From positions 3,720,001-3,784,000 of the forward strand of contig NZ_CP040443.1 of assembly GCF_005843885.1 (NCBI RefSeq): 64,000 nt of DNA, read 5' to 3'. Below, piece by piece: positions 8,223 to 16,964 of the stretch (position 1 is its first letter; each line of letters opens with the position of its first letter). The notes beneath the pieces were generated by a model, which was not told the origin of the DNA, searched no databases, and saw only the letters and a list, made by a program, of their open reading frames with translations. This DNA comes from Escherichia sp. E4742. GTDB lineage: Bacteria > Pseudomonadota > Gammaproteobacteria > Enterobacterales > Enterobacteriaceae. A program made the translations under genes and the position numbers.

Positions 8223-9085
8223 ATGAAAATTATTGATGTGAATAAAAGACGAAAAGAAAGCAGGGAGTTGTTTTTGCATGAAAAATATAAAAAATTACAA
8301 CATGGAGCAACTTATTCCTGTTTTATATGGAAAAGATCGTGTTAAAAGGGATGCCGCAATATTTTCTTTACAATTAATTGGCTCAAATGATGTTTTTTGT
8401 TTTTCTTTTAAACTGTGCTACTCGAAAGATAAAAAATGAACGGGAAATAGGGCTTTCAATCCTAAGCCAGCTTTCAATGACCCAAACTCAAGTTTTTAAA
8501 TCATTTGATTTAGCTGAGAGCATATTACAAAGAGAACGTTTTGCATCTGTGAAAACTGCCGCTGTTAATGCTATAGGCCACTTTTGTAGAAAAAATAAAA
8601 AATTCGAAAATAGAGCAATAAAACTGTTATCAAAAACTACTTATGATAAATCAGTGAACACTCGCTGTGCCACTGCAGCTGCATTTTTCAGTGTTAATAG
8701 TAATGATACCATCCCTTTTCTCTTAACTTTACTTAATGATTGCGATGGTGATGTGAGAAATTGGGCTGCATTTACTGTAAATTTCAACCAGTACGACTCT
8801 ACGGAGATTAGAGAGTCATTTATCAGAATGCTGACAGATAAGAATGATTGTGCCAGAATTGAAGCTATAAGCGGACTGGCAGAAAGAAAAGATAATCGTG
8901 TTATAACTGCTATAATTAATGAACTGCAAAAAGACATAATTTTTGATGAAGTTATTATTTCGGCAGGTGTTTTAGGTAATCTTAAACTACTTCCTATTCT
9001 AAAAAATATATTAAATGAAATTAATGATGAGGATGTCATTGGCAATATAAAGTCAGCAATACAACAAATTATAAAATATAATTGA
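8223..9085 (+). pseudogene. Second YibA-like HEAT-repeat gene, two frameshifts
   Basis: A paralogue of the yibA-type gene upstream. The longest intact piece covers 8378-9085. It shares blocks such as GDVRNWAAFTVNFNQYD, RIEAISGLAERKDNRV and KLLPILKNIL with the first copy. Reading back, the frame is broken twice. From ATG 8223 the first frame runs through KRRKESRELFLHEKYKK and then needs one A removed from the A6 tract at 8289-8294 to enter the frame MEQLIPVLYGKDRVKRDAAI. That frame stops at TGA 8437 unless one A is added to the A6 tract at 8431-8436. Both shifts restore alignment to the first copy. As written, no full-length protein can be made without slippage. Confidence 0.85.
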
Positions 9086-9258
9086 TGGTGAAATATGCAG
9101 TGATACTACCAATCGGTCAAGTATTCGCTGCTTTGATGATGATGTAAAATGATTGTTTTTGAACTGGATATAACAGCCTGGTAGGGAAGAAAGCATAACC
9201 CCACAAAATTCATTTCCCAACGTCTACACTTACTCCTGTAAACCGTTCAGGAGCAATA

Positions 9259-9768
9259 ATGAATCAACAACGATTTGATGCCAGCACTCTAATCCGTATC
9301 TTCGCCCTTCATGAGTTACATCGACTGAAAGAACATGGCTTAACGCGCGGGGCGCTTCTCGATTATCACAGCCGCTATAAGCTCGTATTTCTGGCTCATT
9401 CCCAGCCGGAATACCGCAAACTTGGCCCGTTCGTGGCTGATATTCATCAGTGGCAAAACCTGGATGATTTTTACAATCAGTACCGCCAACGCGTAATTGT
9501 TTTGCTTTCTCACCCTGCCAACCGGCGTGATCATACTAACGTTTTGATGCACGTTCAGGGTTATTTTCGCCCACATATTGATTCCACAGAACGCCAGCAG
9601 CTGGCGGCGCTTATCGACAGTTATCGCCGTGGCGAGCAACCGCTTCTTGCGCCGCTGATGCGTATCAAACACTATATGGCGCTTTATCCTAACGCCTGGC
9701 TTTCAGGGCAGCGTTATTTCGAACTTTGGCCACGTGTGATTAACTTGCGCCATGCAGGAGTTTTATGA
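9259..9768 (+). CDS. ybgA: YbgA, DUF1722 protein
   Basis: A 169-residue cytoplasmic protein of the DUF1722 family, the same length as K-12 YbgA. Conserved features visible are the HELHRLKEHG, YHSRYKLVFLAHSQPEYRKLG and HVQGYFRPHID blocks. In other bacteria this domain is fused to DUF523. No biochemical role is established that I know of. It overlaps phr by four bases (ATGA), so the two are translationally coupled and a DNA-repair or light-related link is plausible. AGGAG lies before the ATG. The 173 bases upstream lack the H-repeat DNA found near here in K-12. Confidence 0.95.
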   Translation: MNQQRFDASTLIRIFALHELHRLKEHGLTRGALLDYHSRYKLVFLAHSQPEYRKLGPFVADIHQWQNLDDFYNQYRQRVIVLLSHPANRRDHTNVLMHVQGYFRPHIDSTERQQLAALIDSYRRGEQPLLAPLMRIKHYMALYPNAWLSGQRYFELWPRVINLRHAGVL

Positions 9769-11183
9769 CCATCCATCTGGTCTGGTTTCGCCAGGATTTA
9801 CGTTTGCACGATAATCTCGCGCTGGCTGCCGCCTGTCGCAATTCGTCTGCACGCGTGCTGGCGTTGTATATCGCCACACCACGCCAGTGGGCGGCGCATA
9901 ACATGTCGCCGCGTCAGGCTGAACTTATCAATGCTCAACTGAATGGGCTACGAATAGCGCTGGCGGAAAAAGGCATTCCTTTGTTGTTTCATGAAGTGGA
10001 TGACTTTGCCGCCAGCGCCGAAATGGTTAAACAGGTGTGCGGGGAAAATCGTGTTACCCATCTGTTTTATAACTATCAGTATGAGGTGAATGAGCGGGCG
10101 CGGGATGTGGAAGTTGAAAGAGCACAGCGTAACGTGGTGTGTGAAGGATTCGATGACAGCGTGATCCTGCCGCCGGGGGCGGTGATGACTGGCAATCATG
10201 AGATGTACAAAGTCTTTACGCCGTTTAAAAACGCCTGGCTGAAACGGCTGCGGGAAGGTGTGTCGGAGTGCGTCGCTGCGCCAAAAGTTCGTAGTAGCGG
10301 ATCGATAGAGCCCGCGCCATCCATTACGCTGAATTATCCTCGTCAGTCTTTCGATACTGCGCATTTCCCGGTGGAAGAAAAAACGGCGATTGCGCAATTA
10401 CGCCAGTTTTGCCAGAACGGTGCCGGAGAATATGAGCAACAACGAGATTTTCCGGCAGTAGAAGGCACCAGTCGTTTGTCCGCCAGCCTGGCAACGGGTG
10501 GGTTATCGCCTCGCCAGTGTTTACATCGCCTGTTGGCGGAACAGCCGCTGGCGCTGGAAGGTGGACCGGGTAGCGTCTGGCTTAATGAGCTGATCTGGCG
10601 CGAGTTCTACCGCCATTTGATGACGTATTATCCTTCGCTGTGTAAACATCGTCCGTTTATTGCCTGGACGGAGCGTGTGCAGTGGCAGCGCAATCCCGCC
10701 CATTTTAAAGCCTGGCAAGAAGGTAAAACGGGATATCCGATTGTCGATGCTGCTATGCGTCAGCTTAACAGCACTGGCTGGATGCATAACCGTCTGCGAA
10801 TGATTACAGCCAGTTTTCTGGTGAAAGATTTGCTGATCGACTGGCGCGAAGGCGAGCAGTATTTCATGTCACAACTGATTGATGGTGATTTGGCAGCGAA
10901 TAACGGCGGCTGGCAGTGGGCCGCTTCTACCGGAACCGATGCTGCCCCTTATTTTCGTATTTTCAACCCGATAACTCAGGGCGAGAAATTTGACCGCGAA
11001 GGCGAGTTTATCCGCCAGTGGCTACCGGAGTTGCGCGATGTGCCAGGGAAAGCGGTGCATGAGCCGTGGAAGTGGGCGCAGAAAGCGGGCGTGAAGCTGG
11101 ATTATCCGCAACCGATTGTCGATCATAAAGAAGCGAGAGTACGAACGTTGGCAGCGTATGAGGCGGCGAGGAGGGGGAAATAA
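9765..11183 (+). CDS. phr: Deoxyribodipyrimidine photo-lyase
   Basis: A 472-residue class I CPD photolyase that uses blue light and reduced FAD to split cyclobutane pyrimidine dimers in DNA. The N-terminal Rossmann domain begins HLVWFRQDLRLHDNLAL and binds the antenna chromophore (methenyltetrahydrofolate in E. coli). The C-terminal FAD domain contains WLNELIWREFYRHLM, GYPIVDAAMRQLNSTGWMHN, and GGWQWAASTGTDAAPYFRIF with the tryptophans used for electron transfer. Its length equals the K-12 protein. It is coupled to ybgA by a four-base overlap. Confidence 0.98.
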   Translation: MTIHLVWFRQDLRLHDNLALAAACRNSSARVLALYIATPRQWAAHNMSPRQAELINAQLNGLRIALAEKGIPLLFHEVDDFAASAEMVKQVCGENRVTHLFYNYQYEVNERARDVEVERAQRNVVCEGFDDSVILPPGAVMTGNHEMYKVFTPFKNAWLKRLREGVSECVAAPKVRSSGSIEPAPSITLNYPRQSFDTAHFPVEEKTAIAQLRQFCQNGAGEYEQQRDFPAVEGTSRLSASLATGGLSPRQCLHRLLAEQPLALEGGPGSVWLNELIWREFYRHLMTYYPSLCKHRPFIAWTERVQWQRNPAHFKAWQEGKTGYPIVDAAMRQLNSTGWMHNRLRMITASFLVKDLLIDWREGEQYFMSQLIDGDLAANNGGWQWAASTGTDAAPYFRIFNPITQGEKFDREGEFIRQWLPELRDVPGKAVHEPWKWAQKAGVKLDYPQPIVDHKEARVRTLAAYEAARRGK

Positions 11184-11198
11184 CAGACTCGTGCCCAG

Positions 11199-11301
11199 AT
11201 GCCGGATGCGGCATGAACGCCTTATCCGGCCTGGCAAATAGTGCAAATTCAATGGGCCATCCAGGCCTGATAAGACGCGTTAAGCGTCGCATCAGGCATC
11301 G
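11199..11301. repeat. REP pair (BIME) between phr and dtpD
   Basis: Two palindromic REP units in opposite orientation, GCCGGATGCGGC ... CCTTATCCGGCC and CAGGCCTGATAAGACGCG ... GCGTCGCATCAGGC, lie between the convergent ends of phr and dtpD. They probably protect mRNA 3' ends and may help terminate transcription. Confidence 0.9.
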
Positions 11302-11312
11302 GTGTTGGCCTA

Positions 11313-12794
11313 TTAAGACTCCAGCGCCAGCGCACGGTTTCTGAACTTAAGCGCCTGATACAGCCAAATCATCAGCACCAGTCCTACACACGCCAGCGCA
11401 CCCCAGGTGATTTGATCAAACACTTCTATATATGCATTGATGGAGTAATTGAGCGCCCCGGAAGCATCAAACGAAGCTTGCGATGTTTGATCGGCAATGA
11501 CGCCCGCCAGATAGTTAGCAATCGCACCGGAAAGCAGCATGTAAATGCCGGTTAATACGCCGGTCACGCCGGGGATTTCAATACGCGTAATTTGCGACAT
11601 AGCAACCGGATCGATAAACAGTTCGGCAAAACCCATCACTGCCAGACCAAGCACCATCAGCGGCAGGGAAGAGTGGCCATACATTGCAGACCAGCGGGCG
11701 CTTAAGCTCAGAATACAGAACCCGGCGCTCATCAGGCCGAGGCCAAGAGCAAATTTCCCCCAGATGCGCACGGTACGATTACCCGCAACGCTCTCTTTAA
11801 CCACCCAGGCAAGCACTACACCGCACGACATCACAGCAAAAGCATTAATTGACTGGAACATGGCGGTCGGAACGCTATAACCGAAAATATCGCGATTAAC
11901 GAAGCGGTCGATATAAAGGCTAATCGAGCTGCCGCCCTGTTGTGCAAAGGCCCAGAACAACATGCTGAAGAAGGTGAGCGTCACAATCAGCCCCAGCTCC
12001 TTACGCTGTTTCTGGTTTTCTGCTTTGCGATAAATTTTCGCCAGTACCGCCAGACCAATGATAGTGGCGACAATTAAGGCGTATACCGACCACTCTTTCC
12101 AGAACAGTACAGTAATCAGCGCAGGCGTTGCGACCAGCAGAACCAGCAGCCATCCCCAGTTCGGCAGGAGAAAGTTTGTCGCACGCAGCACCTTTTTGTT
12201 AACGCCGCGGGTATGTGTGAAATGACGATTGCCACATAAGAAAATGACCAGACCCGCGATCATGCCAACCGCCGCCAGGCCAAAGCCCATCGCCCAACTG
12301 TACTCTTCCTGGGCGTAACCACAGGCGATAGGGGCAATAATCGATCCCACGTTACCCGCCGCATACATCAGCGAGAAACCGCCATCACGACGTGGATCGG
12401 TCGGTTCATACAGTTCACCAAGCAGGCAACTGACGTTGGATTTAAACAGACCATAGCCGCAGACAATAATCGCCAGCGACAGATAGAGGAATGACGGGTG
12501 GATTTCGCTGGCGCCCAGCACCACATGCCCGACAGCCATCAACAACGCTCCCAGCATTACCGCCATGCGGTTGCCGAGCACTTTATCCGCCAGAAAACCA
12601 CCGAGGATCGGCGTGACATACACCAGCGAACAATAGGCACTGAATAACGCGTAAGCGTGTGTGTCGTTGTATTTCAGTTGATTGGTGAGATAGAGAATCA
12701 GCAAGGCACGCATGCCGTAGAAGCTAAAATATTCCCAGATTTGTAGCGCGACAACGTAGTAGATAGCGCGCGGCTGTGATGCGTGTTTATTCAT
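11313..12794 (-). CDS. dtpD: Dipeptide permease D (POT family)
   Basis: A 493-residue inner-membrane proton-coupled di/tripeptide transporter of the POT/PTR family, same length as K-12 DtpD (YbgH). About 14 hydrophobic segments are visible. The family signature in helix 1 is seen as IWEYFSFYGMRALL. The second signature region, GGFLADKVLGNRMAVMLGA, and FSLMYAAGNVGSIIAPI are also present. The 270 bases upstream separate it from the divergent ybgI and hold AT-rich promoter-like sequence. Confidence 0.97.
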   Translation of the reverse strand: MNKHASQPRAIYYVVALQIWEYFSFYGMRALLILYLTNQLKYNDTHAYALFSAYCSLVYVTPILGGFLADKVLGNRMAVMLGALLMAVGHVVLGASEIHPSFLYLSLAIIVCGYGLFKSNVSCLLGELYEPTDPRRDGGFSLMYAAGNVGSIIAPIACGYAQEEYSWAMGFGLAAVGMIAGLVIFLCGNRHFTHTRGVNKKVLRATNFLLPNWGWLLVLLVATPALITVLFWKEWSVYALIVATIIGLAVLAKIYRKAENQKQRKELGLIVTLTFFSMLFWAFAQQGGSSISLYIDRFVNRDIFGYSVPTAMFQSINAFAVMSCGVVLAWVVKESVAGNRTVRIWGKFALGLGLMSAGFCILSLSARWSAMYGHSSLPLMVLGLAVMGFAELFIDPVAMSQITRIEIPGVTGVLTGIYMLLSGAIANYLAGVIADQTSQASFDASGALNYSINAYIEVFDQITWGALACVGLVLMIWLYQALKFRNRALALES

Positions 12795-13064
12795 AATAAT
12801 TCCGCGGTTGGATGCGACACCACGTAATAGTTGCGCGGCGTGCGTGTGTTTCCTTAAAGTTAAAACTTTGATACAGATCTGATTATTTATGCAATATGCT
12901 GTCTGATTGCATAAATATACATGAACTATGCATTTATGAGATAAACAATTTGCGCCTTTTGGCGATGGGTTTGTTTCTTAATATGTCGAAAGATTGGCTA
13001 TCGACGAACAGGCGAGGTAACGCTATGTTAACGGAGTAGCTATCAGAATATGGAAGGCGCAATG

Positions 13065-13808
13065 ATGAAAAACACCGAACTGGAACAACTGATTAACGAG
13101 AAATTGAACAGCGCGGCGATAAGTGATTACGCGCCGAATGGTTTGCAGGTGGAAGGCAAAGAGACGGTGCAAAAAATTGTTACCGGTGTCACCGCCAGCC
13201 AGGCGCTGCTCGATGAAGCGGTGCGTCTGGGCGCTGATGCTGTCATTGTGCATCATGGTTATTTCTGGAAAGGGGAATCGCCAGTAATTCGCGGTATGAA
13301 GCGTAACCGCTTAAAAACATTGTTGGCGAATGATATCAACCTGTATGGCTGGCATCTGCCGCTGGACGCACATCCGGAGCTTGGCAATAACGCGCAACTG
13401 GCGGCGTTACTGGGGATCACGGTCATGGGCGAAATTGAGTCACTGGTGCCGTGGGGCGAACTGACCATGCCGGTGCCGGGACTGGAACTGGCTTCCTGGA
13501 TTGAAGCGCGTCTGGGACGCAAGCCGTTGTGGTGTGGCGACAACGGCCCGGAGGTAGTACAGCGCGTCGCCTGGTGCACCGGTGGTGGGCAAAGTTTTAT
13601 TGATAGCGCCGCGCGTTTTGGCGTGGATGCATTTATAACGGGTGAAGTTTCTGAACAGACCATTCATTCAGCCCGCGAGCAGGGATTGCATTTTTATGCT
13701 GCGGGTCACCATGCCACTGAACGCGGTGGTATTCGCGCGTTGAGCGAGTGGTTGAATGAAAATACCGATCTTGATGTGACTTTTATTGATATTCCTAATC
13801 CTGCATAA
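13065..13808 (+). CDS. ybgI: YbgI, NIF3-family dinuclear metal protein
   Basis: A 247-residue NIF3/DUF34 protein that forms a ring-shaped hexamer with a dinuclear metal site. Metal ligands seen are HHGYFWKG near residues 63-64, LDAHPE near 101, and HHATERGG near 215 with the downstream Glu. The start at 13065 is preceded by GGAAGG with 7-base spacing and gives the K-12 length. An upstream in-frame ATG at 13050 lacks a ribosome site. It heads the pxp cluster, 22 bases before pxpB. Its substrate is not established. Confidence 0.96.
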   Translation: MKNTELEQLINEKLNSAAISDYAPNGLQVEGKETVQKIVTGVTASQALLDEAVRLGADAVIVHHGYFWKGESPVIRGMKRNRLKTLLANDINLYGWHLPLDAHPELGNNAQLAALLGITVMGEIESLVPWGELTMPVPGLELASWIEARLGRKPLWCGDNGPEVVQRVAWCTGGGQSFIDSAARFGVDAFITGEVSEQTIHSAREQGLHFYAAGHHATERGGIRALSEWLNENTDLDVTFIDIPNPA

Positions 13809-13830
13809 CGAATAGTCAGAGGGATCGAAA

Positions 13831-14487
13831 GTGCAACGAGCGCGTTGTTATCTGATAGGTGAAACGGCGGTAGTGCTGGAACTGGAACCGCCGGTGACGC
13901 TGGCCAGCCAGAAACGGATCTGGCGGCTGGCCCAGCGTCTGGTGGATATGCCGAATGTCGTTGAAGCTATTCCCGGCATGAACAATATCACGGTGATTTT
14001 GCGTAACCCTGAATCGCTGGCGCTGGACGCCATAGAGCGTTTGCAACGCTGGTGGGAAGAGAGCGAGGCGCTGGAACCGGAATCACGCTTTATCGAAATT
14101 CCGGTGGTTTACGGTGGCGCAGGCGGGCCGGATTTGGCGGTGGTCGCTGCGCATTGTGGGTTGAGCGAAAAACAGGTCGTTGAACTGCACTCCTCCGTGG
14201 AATACGTGGTGTGGTTTTTAGGTTTTCAACCGGGCTTCCCGTATCTCGGGAATTTGCCGGAACAACTACACACGCCGCGACGCGCTGAACCGCGCTTGCT
14301 CGTTCCGGCAGGTTCTGTCGGGATCGGTGGGGCGCAGACTGGTGTTTATCCGCTAGCAACGCCGGGGGGCTGGCAGTTAATAGGCCATACTTCGCTCAGT
14401 TTGTTTGACCCGACACGGGACGAACCCATCTTATTACGTCCCGGAGACAGCGTGCGCTTTGTGCCGCAGAAGGAGGGAGTATGTTGA
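13831..14487 (+). CDS. pxpB: 5-oxoprolinase subunit PxpB
   Basis: A 218-residue carboxyltransferase-domain protein (YbgJ), subunit of the ATP-dependent 5-oxoprolinase PxpABC that opens 5-oxoproline to glutamate. It starts with GTG at 13831. Motifs visible include VVYGGAGGPDL, VEYVVWFLGFQPGFPYLG and GSVGIGGAQTGVYPLATPGGW. It resembles the N-terminal part of allophanate hydrolase-type biotin-independent carboxyltransferases. It overlaps pxpC by seven bases, so expression is coupled. Confidence 0.97.
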   Translation: MQRARCYLIGETAVVLELEPPVTLASQKRIWRLAQRLVDMPNVVEAIPGMNNITVILRNPESLALDAIERLQRWWEESEALEPESRFIEIPVVYGGAGGPDLAVVAAHCGLSEKQVVELHSSVEYVVWFLGFQPGFPYLGNLPEQLHTPRRAEPRLLVPAGSVGIGGAQTGVYPLATPGGWQLIGHTSLSLFDPTRDEPILLRPGDSVRFVPQKEGVC

Positions 14488-15413
14488 AAATTATTCGTGC
14501 GGGGATGTATACCACCGTGCAGGATGGCGGCCGTCACGGTTTTCGTCAGTCGGGGATCAGCCACTGCGGCGCACTGGATATGCCTGCGCTACGCATTGCT
14601 AACCTGCTGGTGGGTAATGATGCTAATGCCCCCGCGCTGGAGATCACGCTCGGTCAGTTAACGGTTGAGTTCGAAACTGATGGTTGGTTTGCCCTGACGG
14701 GCGCAGGTTGCGAGGCGCGGCTGGATGATAATGCTGTCTGGACTGGCTGGCGCTTGCCGATGAAAGCAGGCCAGCGTTTAATGCTTAAACGTCCACAACA
14801 TGGTGTACGTAGCTATCTGGCGGTGGCGGGCGGTATTGATGTGCCATCAGTGATGGGGTCATGCAGCACCGATCTCAAGGTGGGGATTGGCGGGCTGGAA
14901 GGGCGTTTACTGAAGGATGGTGACCGACTCCCGATTGGCAAAGCGAAGCGTGATTTTATGGAAGCGCAGGGCGTTAAACAGTTGCTGTGGGGGAACCGGA
15001 TTCGCGCCTTACCGGGGCCGGAATATCATGAGTTCGATCGCGCCTCGCAGGATGCATTCTGGCGTTCGCCCTGGCAGCTTAGTCCGCAAAGTAACCGGAT
15101 GGGCTATCGCTTACAGGGGCAAATTTTAAAACGCACCACCGATCGCGAACTGTTATCTCACGGTTTGTTGCCAGGCGTGGTGCAGGTGCCGCATAACGGG
15201 CAGCCCATTGTGTTGATGAACGACGCGCAAACTACCGGCGGCTATCCGCGCATTGCCTGCATCATTGAGGCTGACATGTACCATCTTGCGCAAATTCCGC
15301 TCGGTCAGCCCATTCATTTTGTCCAGTGTTCACTGGAAGAGGCACTGAAAGCGCGGCAAGATCAGCAACGTTATTTCGAACAATTAGCGTGGCGGCTGCA
15401 CAATGAAAATTGA
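14481..15413 (+). CDS. pxpC: 5-oxoprolinase subunit PxpC
   Basis: A 310-residue carboxyltransferase-domain protein (YbgK), partner of PxpB. It begins MLKIIRAGMYTTVQDGGRHG, a family-specific start, and contains SGISHCGALDMPALRIANLLVGN, YLAVAGGIDVP and HGLLPGVVQVPHNGQPIVLM. It is read from within the end of pxpB and overlaps pxpA by 11 bases. Together with PxpA it clears 5-oxoproline, which forms spontaneously from glutamine and glutamyl metabolites. Confidence 0.97.
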   Translation: MLKIIRAGMYTTVQDGGRHGFRQSGISHCGALDMPALRIANLLVGNDANAPALEITLGQLTVEFETDGWFALTGAGCEARLDDNAVWTGWRLPMKAGQRLMLKRPQHGVRSYLAVAGGIDVPSVMGSCSTDLKVGIGGLEGRLLKDGDRLPIGKAKRDFMEAQGVKQLLWGNRIRALPGPEYHEFDRASQDAFWRSPWQLSPQSNRMGYRLQGQILKRTTDRELLSHGLLPGVVQVPHNGQPIVLMNDAQTTGGYPRIACIIEADMYHLAQIPLGQPIHFVQCSLEEALKARQDQQRYFEQLAWRLHNEN

Positions 15414-16137
15414 CCTGAACGCCGATCTGGGCGAAGGCTGCGCCAGCGACGCTGAACTGTTAACGCTGGTTTCCTCAGCCAATATTGCCTGTGGATTTCA
15501 TGCAGGCGACGCGCAAACCATGCAGGTAAGCGTGCGTGAAGCCATAAAAAATGGTGTCGCGATTGGCGCTCACCCGAGCTTTCCCGACAGGGAAAACTTT
15601 GGACGTAGCGCCATGAAATTGCCGCCGGAAACGGTTTACGCCCAGACGCTGTATCAAATTGGCGCACTGGCAGCGATTACTCGTGCAGAAGGTGGCGTGA
15701 TGCGCCACGTCAAACCGCACGGTATGTTGTATAACCAGGCGGCGAAAGACGCACAACTGGCAGACGCCATCGCCAGAGCGGTTTACGCTTGCGATCCGGC
15801 ATTGATTCTCGTTGGACTGGCGGGAAGCGAGCTGATCCGTGCAGGCAAGCGTAATGGCCTGACAACACGCGAGGAAGTGTTTGCCGATCGCGGCTATCAG
15901 GCCGACGGCGCGCTGGTGCCGCGAAGCCAGCCGGGCGCGTTGATTGAAGATGAAGAACAGGCGCTGGTGCAAACGCTGGAGATGGTGCAACACGGCAGAG
16001 TCAAAAGTATCACCGGTGAATGGGCGAAGGTCACGGCGCAAACGGTCTGCCTGCATGGCGACGGCGAGCACGCACTGGCGTTTGCCCGCCGACTACGCTC
16101 TACATTTACCAAAAAGGGGATTGTTGTCGCAGCATAA
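15403..16137 (+). CDS. pxpA: 5-oxoprolinase subunit PxpA (LamB/YcsF family)
   Basis: A 244-residue LamB/YcsF-family protein, third subunit of 5-oxoprolinase. It begins MKIDLNADLGEGCASD, the hallmark of the family, and carries IACGFHAGD, GAHPSFPDRENFGR, VKPHGMLYN and ADRGYQADGALVPR. The His and Asp residues in these blocks form the metal site in the polysaccharide-deacetylase-like barrel. It overlaps pxpC, and nei follows after 35 bases, probably in the same transcript. Confidence 0.97.
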   Translation: MKIDLNADLGEGCASDAELLTLVSSANIACGFHAGDAQTMQVSVREAIKNGVAIGAHPSFPDRENFGRSAMKLPPETVYAQTLYQIGALAAITRAEGGVMRHVKPHGMLYNQAAKDAQLADAIARAVYACDPALILVGLAGSELIRAGKRNGLTTREEVFADRGYQADGALVPRSQPGALIEDEEQALVQTLEMVQHGRVKSITGEWAKVTAQTVCLHGDGEHALAFARRLRSTFTKKGIVVAA

Positions 16138-16172
16138 CCCCGCTTAATAAAGAATGAAAAAAGGATATCACC

Positions 16173-16964
16173 ATGCCTGAAGGCCCGGAGATCCGCCGTG
16201 CAGCGGATAACCTGGAGGCGGCGATCAAAGGCAAACCACTGACCGATGTCTGGTTTGCTTTTCCGCAGTTAAAACCTTATCAATCACAACTTATTGGTCA
16301 ACACGTCACCCATGTGGAAACGCGCGGCAAAGCGTTGCTGACCCATTTTTCTGACGGCTTAACACTCTATAGCCATAATCAGCTTTACGGCGTCTGGCGC
16401 GTGGTTGATACCGGCGAAGAGCCGCAGACCACGCGGGTGTTGCGGGTAAAACTGCAAACGGCTGACAAAACCATTCTGCTTTATAGCGCCTCGGATATTG
16501 AGATGTTGACGCCGGAACAACTGACCACACATCCGTTTTTACAACGTGTTGGGCCCGATGTGCTCGACCCGAATCTGACGCCGGATGTGGTGAAAGAGCG
16601 GTTATTGTCGCCGCGCTTTCGTAACCGTCAGTTTGCCGGATTACTGCTCGATCAGGCGTTTCTGGCAGGGCTTGGCAATTATCTGCGGGTGGAGATCCTC
16701 TGGCAGGTCGGGTTGACCGGAAGTCATAAAGCGAAAGATCTCAATGCGGCGCAACTGGATGCACTCGCACACGCGTTACTGGATATTCCGCGACTTTCTT
16801 ACGCTACGCGGGGGCAGGTGGATGAGAATAAACATCATGGGGCGCTGTTTCGCTTTAAAGTTTTTCATCGTGATGGCGAGAAGTGCGAACGCTGTGGCGG
16901 CATCATTGAGAAAACCATGCTGTCATCGCGCCCGTTTTACTGGTGCCCTGGCTGCCAGCATTAG
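16173..16964 (+). CDS. nei: Endonuclease VIII
   Basis: A 263-residue DNA glycosylase/AP lyase of the Fpg/Nei family that removes oxidised pyrimidines. After Met removal the catalytic Pro is followed by Glu (MPEGPEIRRAADNLE), with Lys-containing RGKALLTHF further on. The C-terminus holds the CERCGGIIEK ... CPGCQH zinc finger and the helix-two-turn-helix before it. It ends overlapping the convergent abrB by four bases. Confidence 0.98.
   Translation: MPEGPEIRRAADNLEAAIKGKPLTDVWFAFPQLKPYQSQLIGQHVTHVETRGKALLTHFSDGLTLYSHNQLYGVWRVVDTGEEPQTTRVLRVKLQTADKTILLYSASDIEMLTPEQLTTHPFLQRVGPDVLDPNLTPDVVKERLLSPRFRNRQFAGLLLDQAFLAGLGNYLRVEILWQVGLTGSHKAKDLNAAQLDALAHALLDIPRLSYATRGQVDENKHHGALFRFKVFHRDGEKCERCGGIIEKTMLSSRPFYWCPGCQH

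Noticed and set aside
9086..9258. H-repeat or IS remnant between the Rhs locus and ybgA, as in K-12
   Set aside because: No transposase fragment or terminal inverted repeats are visible in these 173 bases.
13050..13064. Upstream ATG for ybgI
   Set aside because: No ribosome site before it, whereas GGAAGG is correctly placed for 13065, which also gives the K-12 length.
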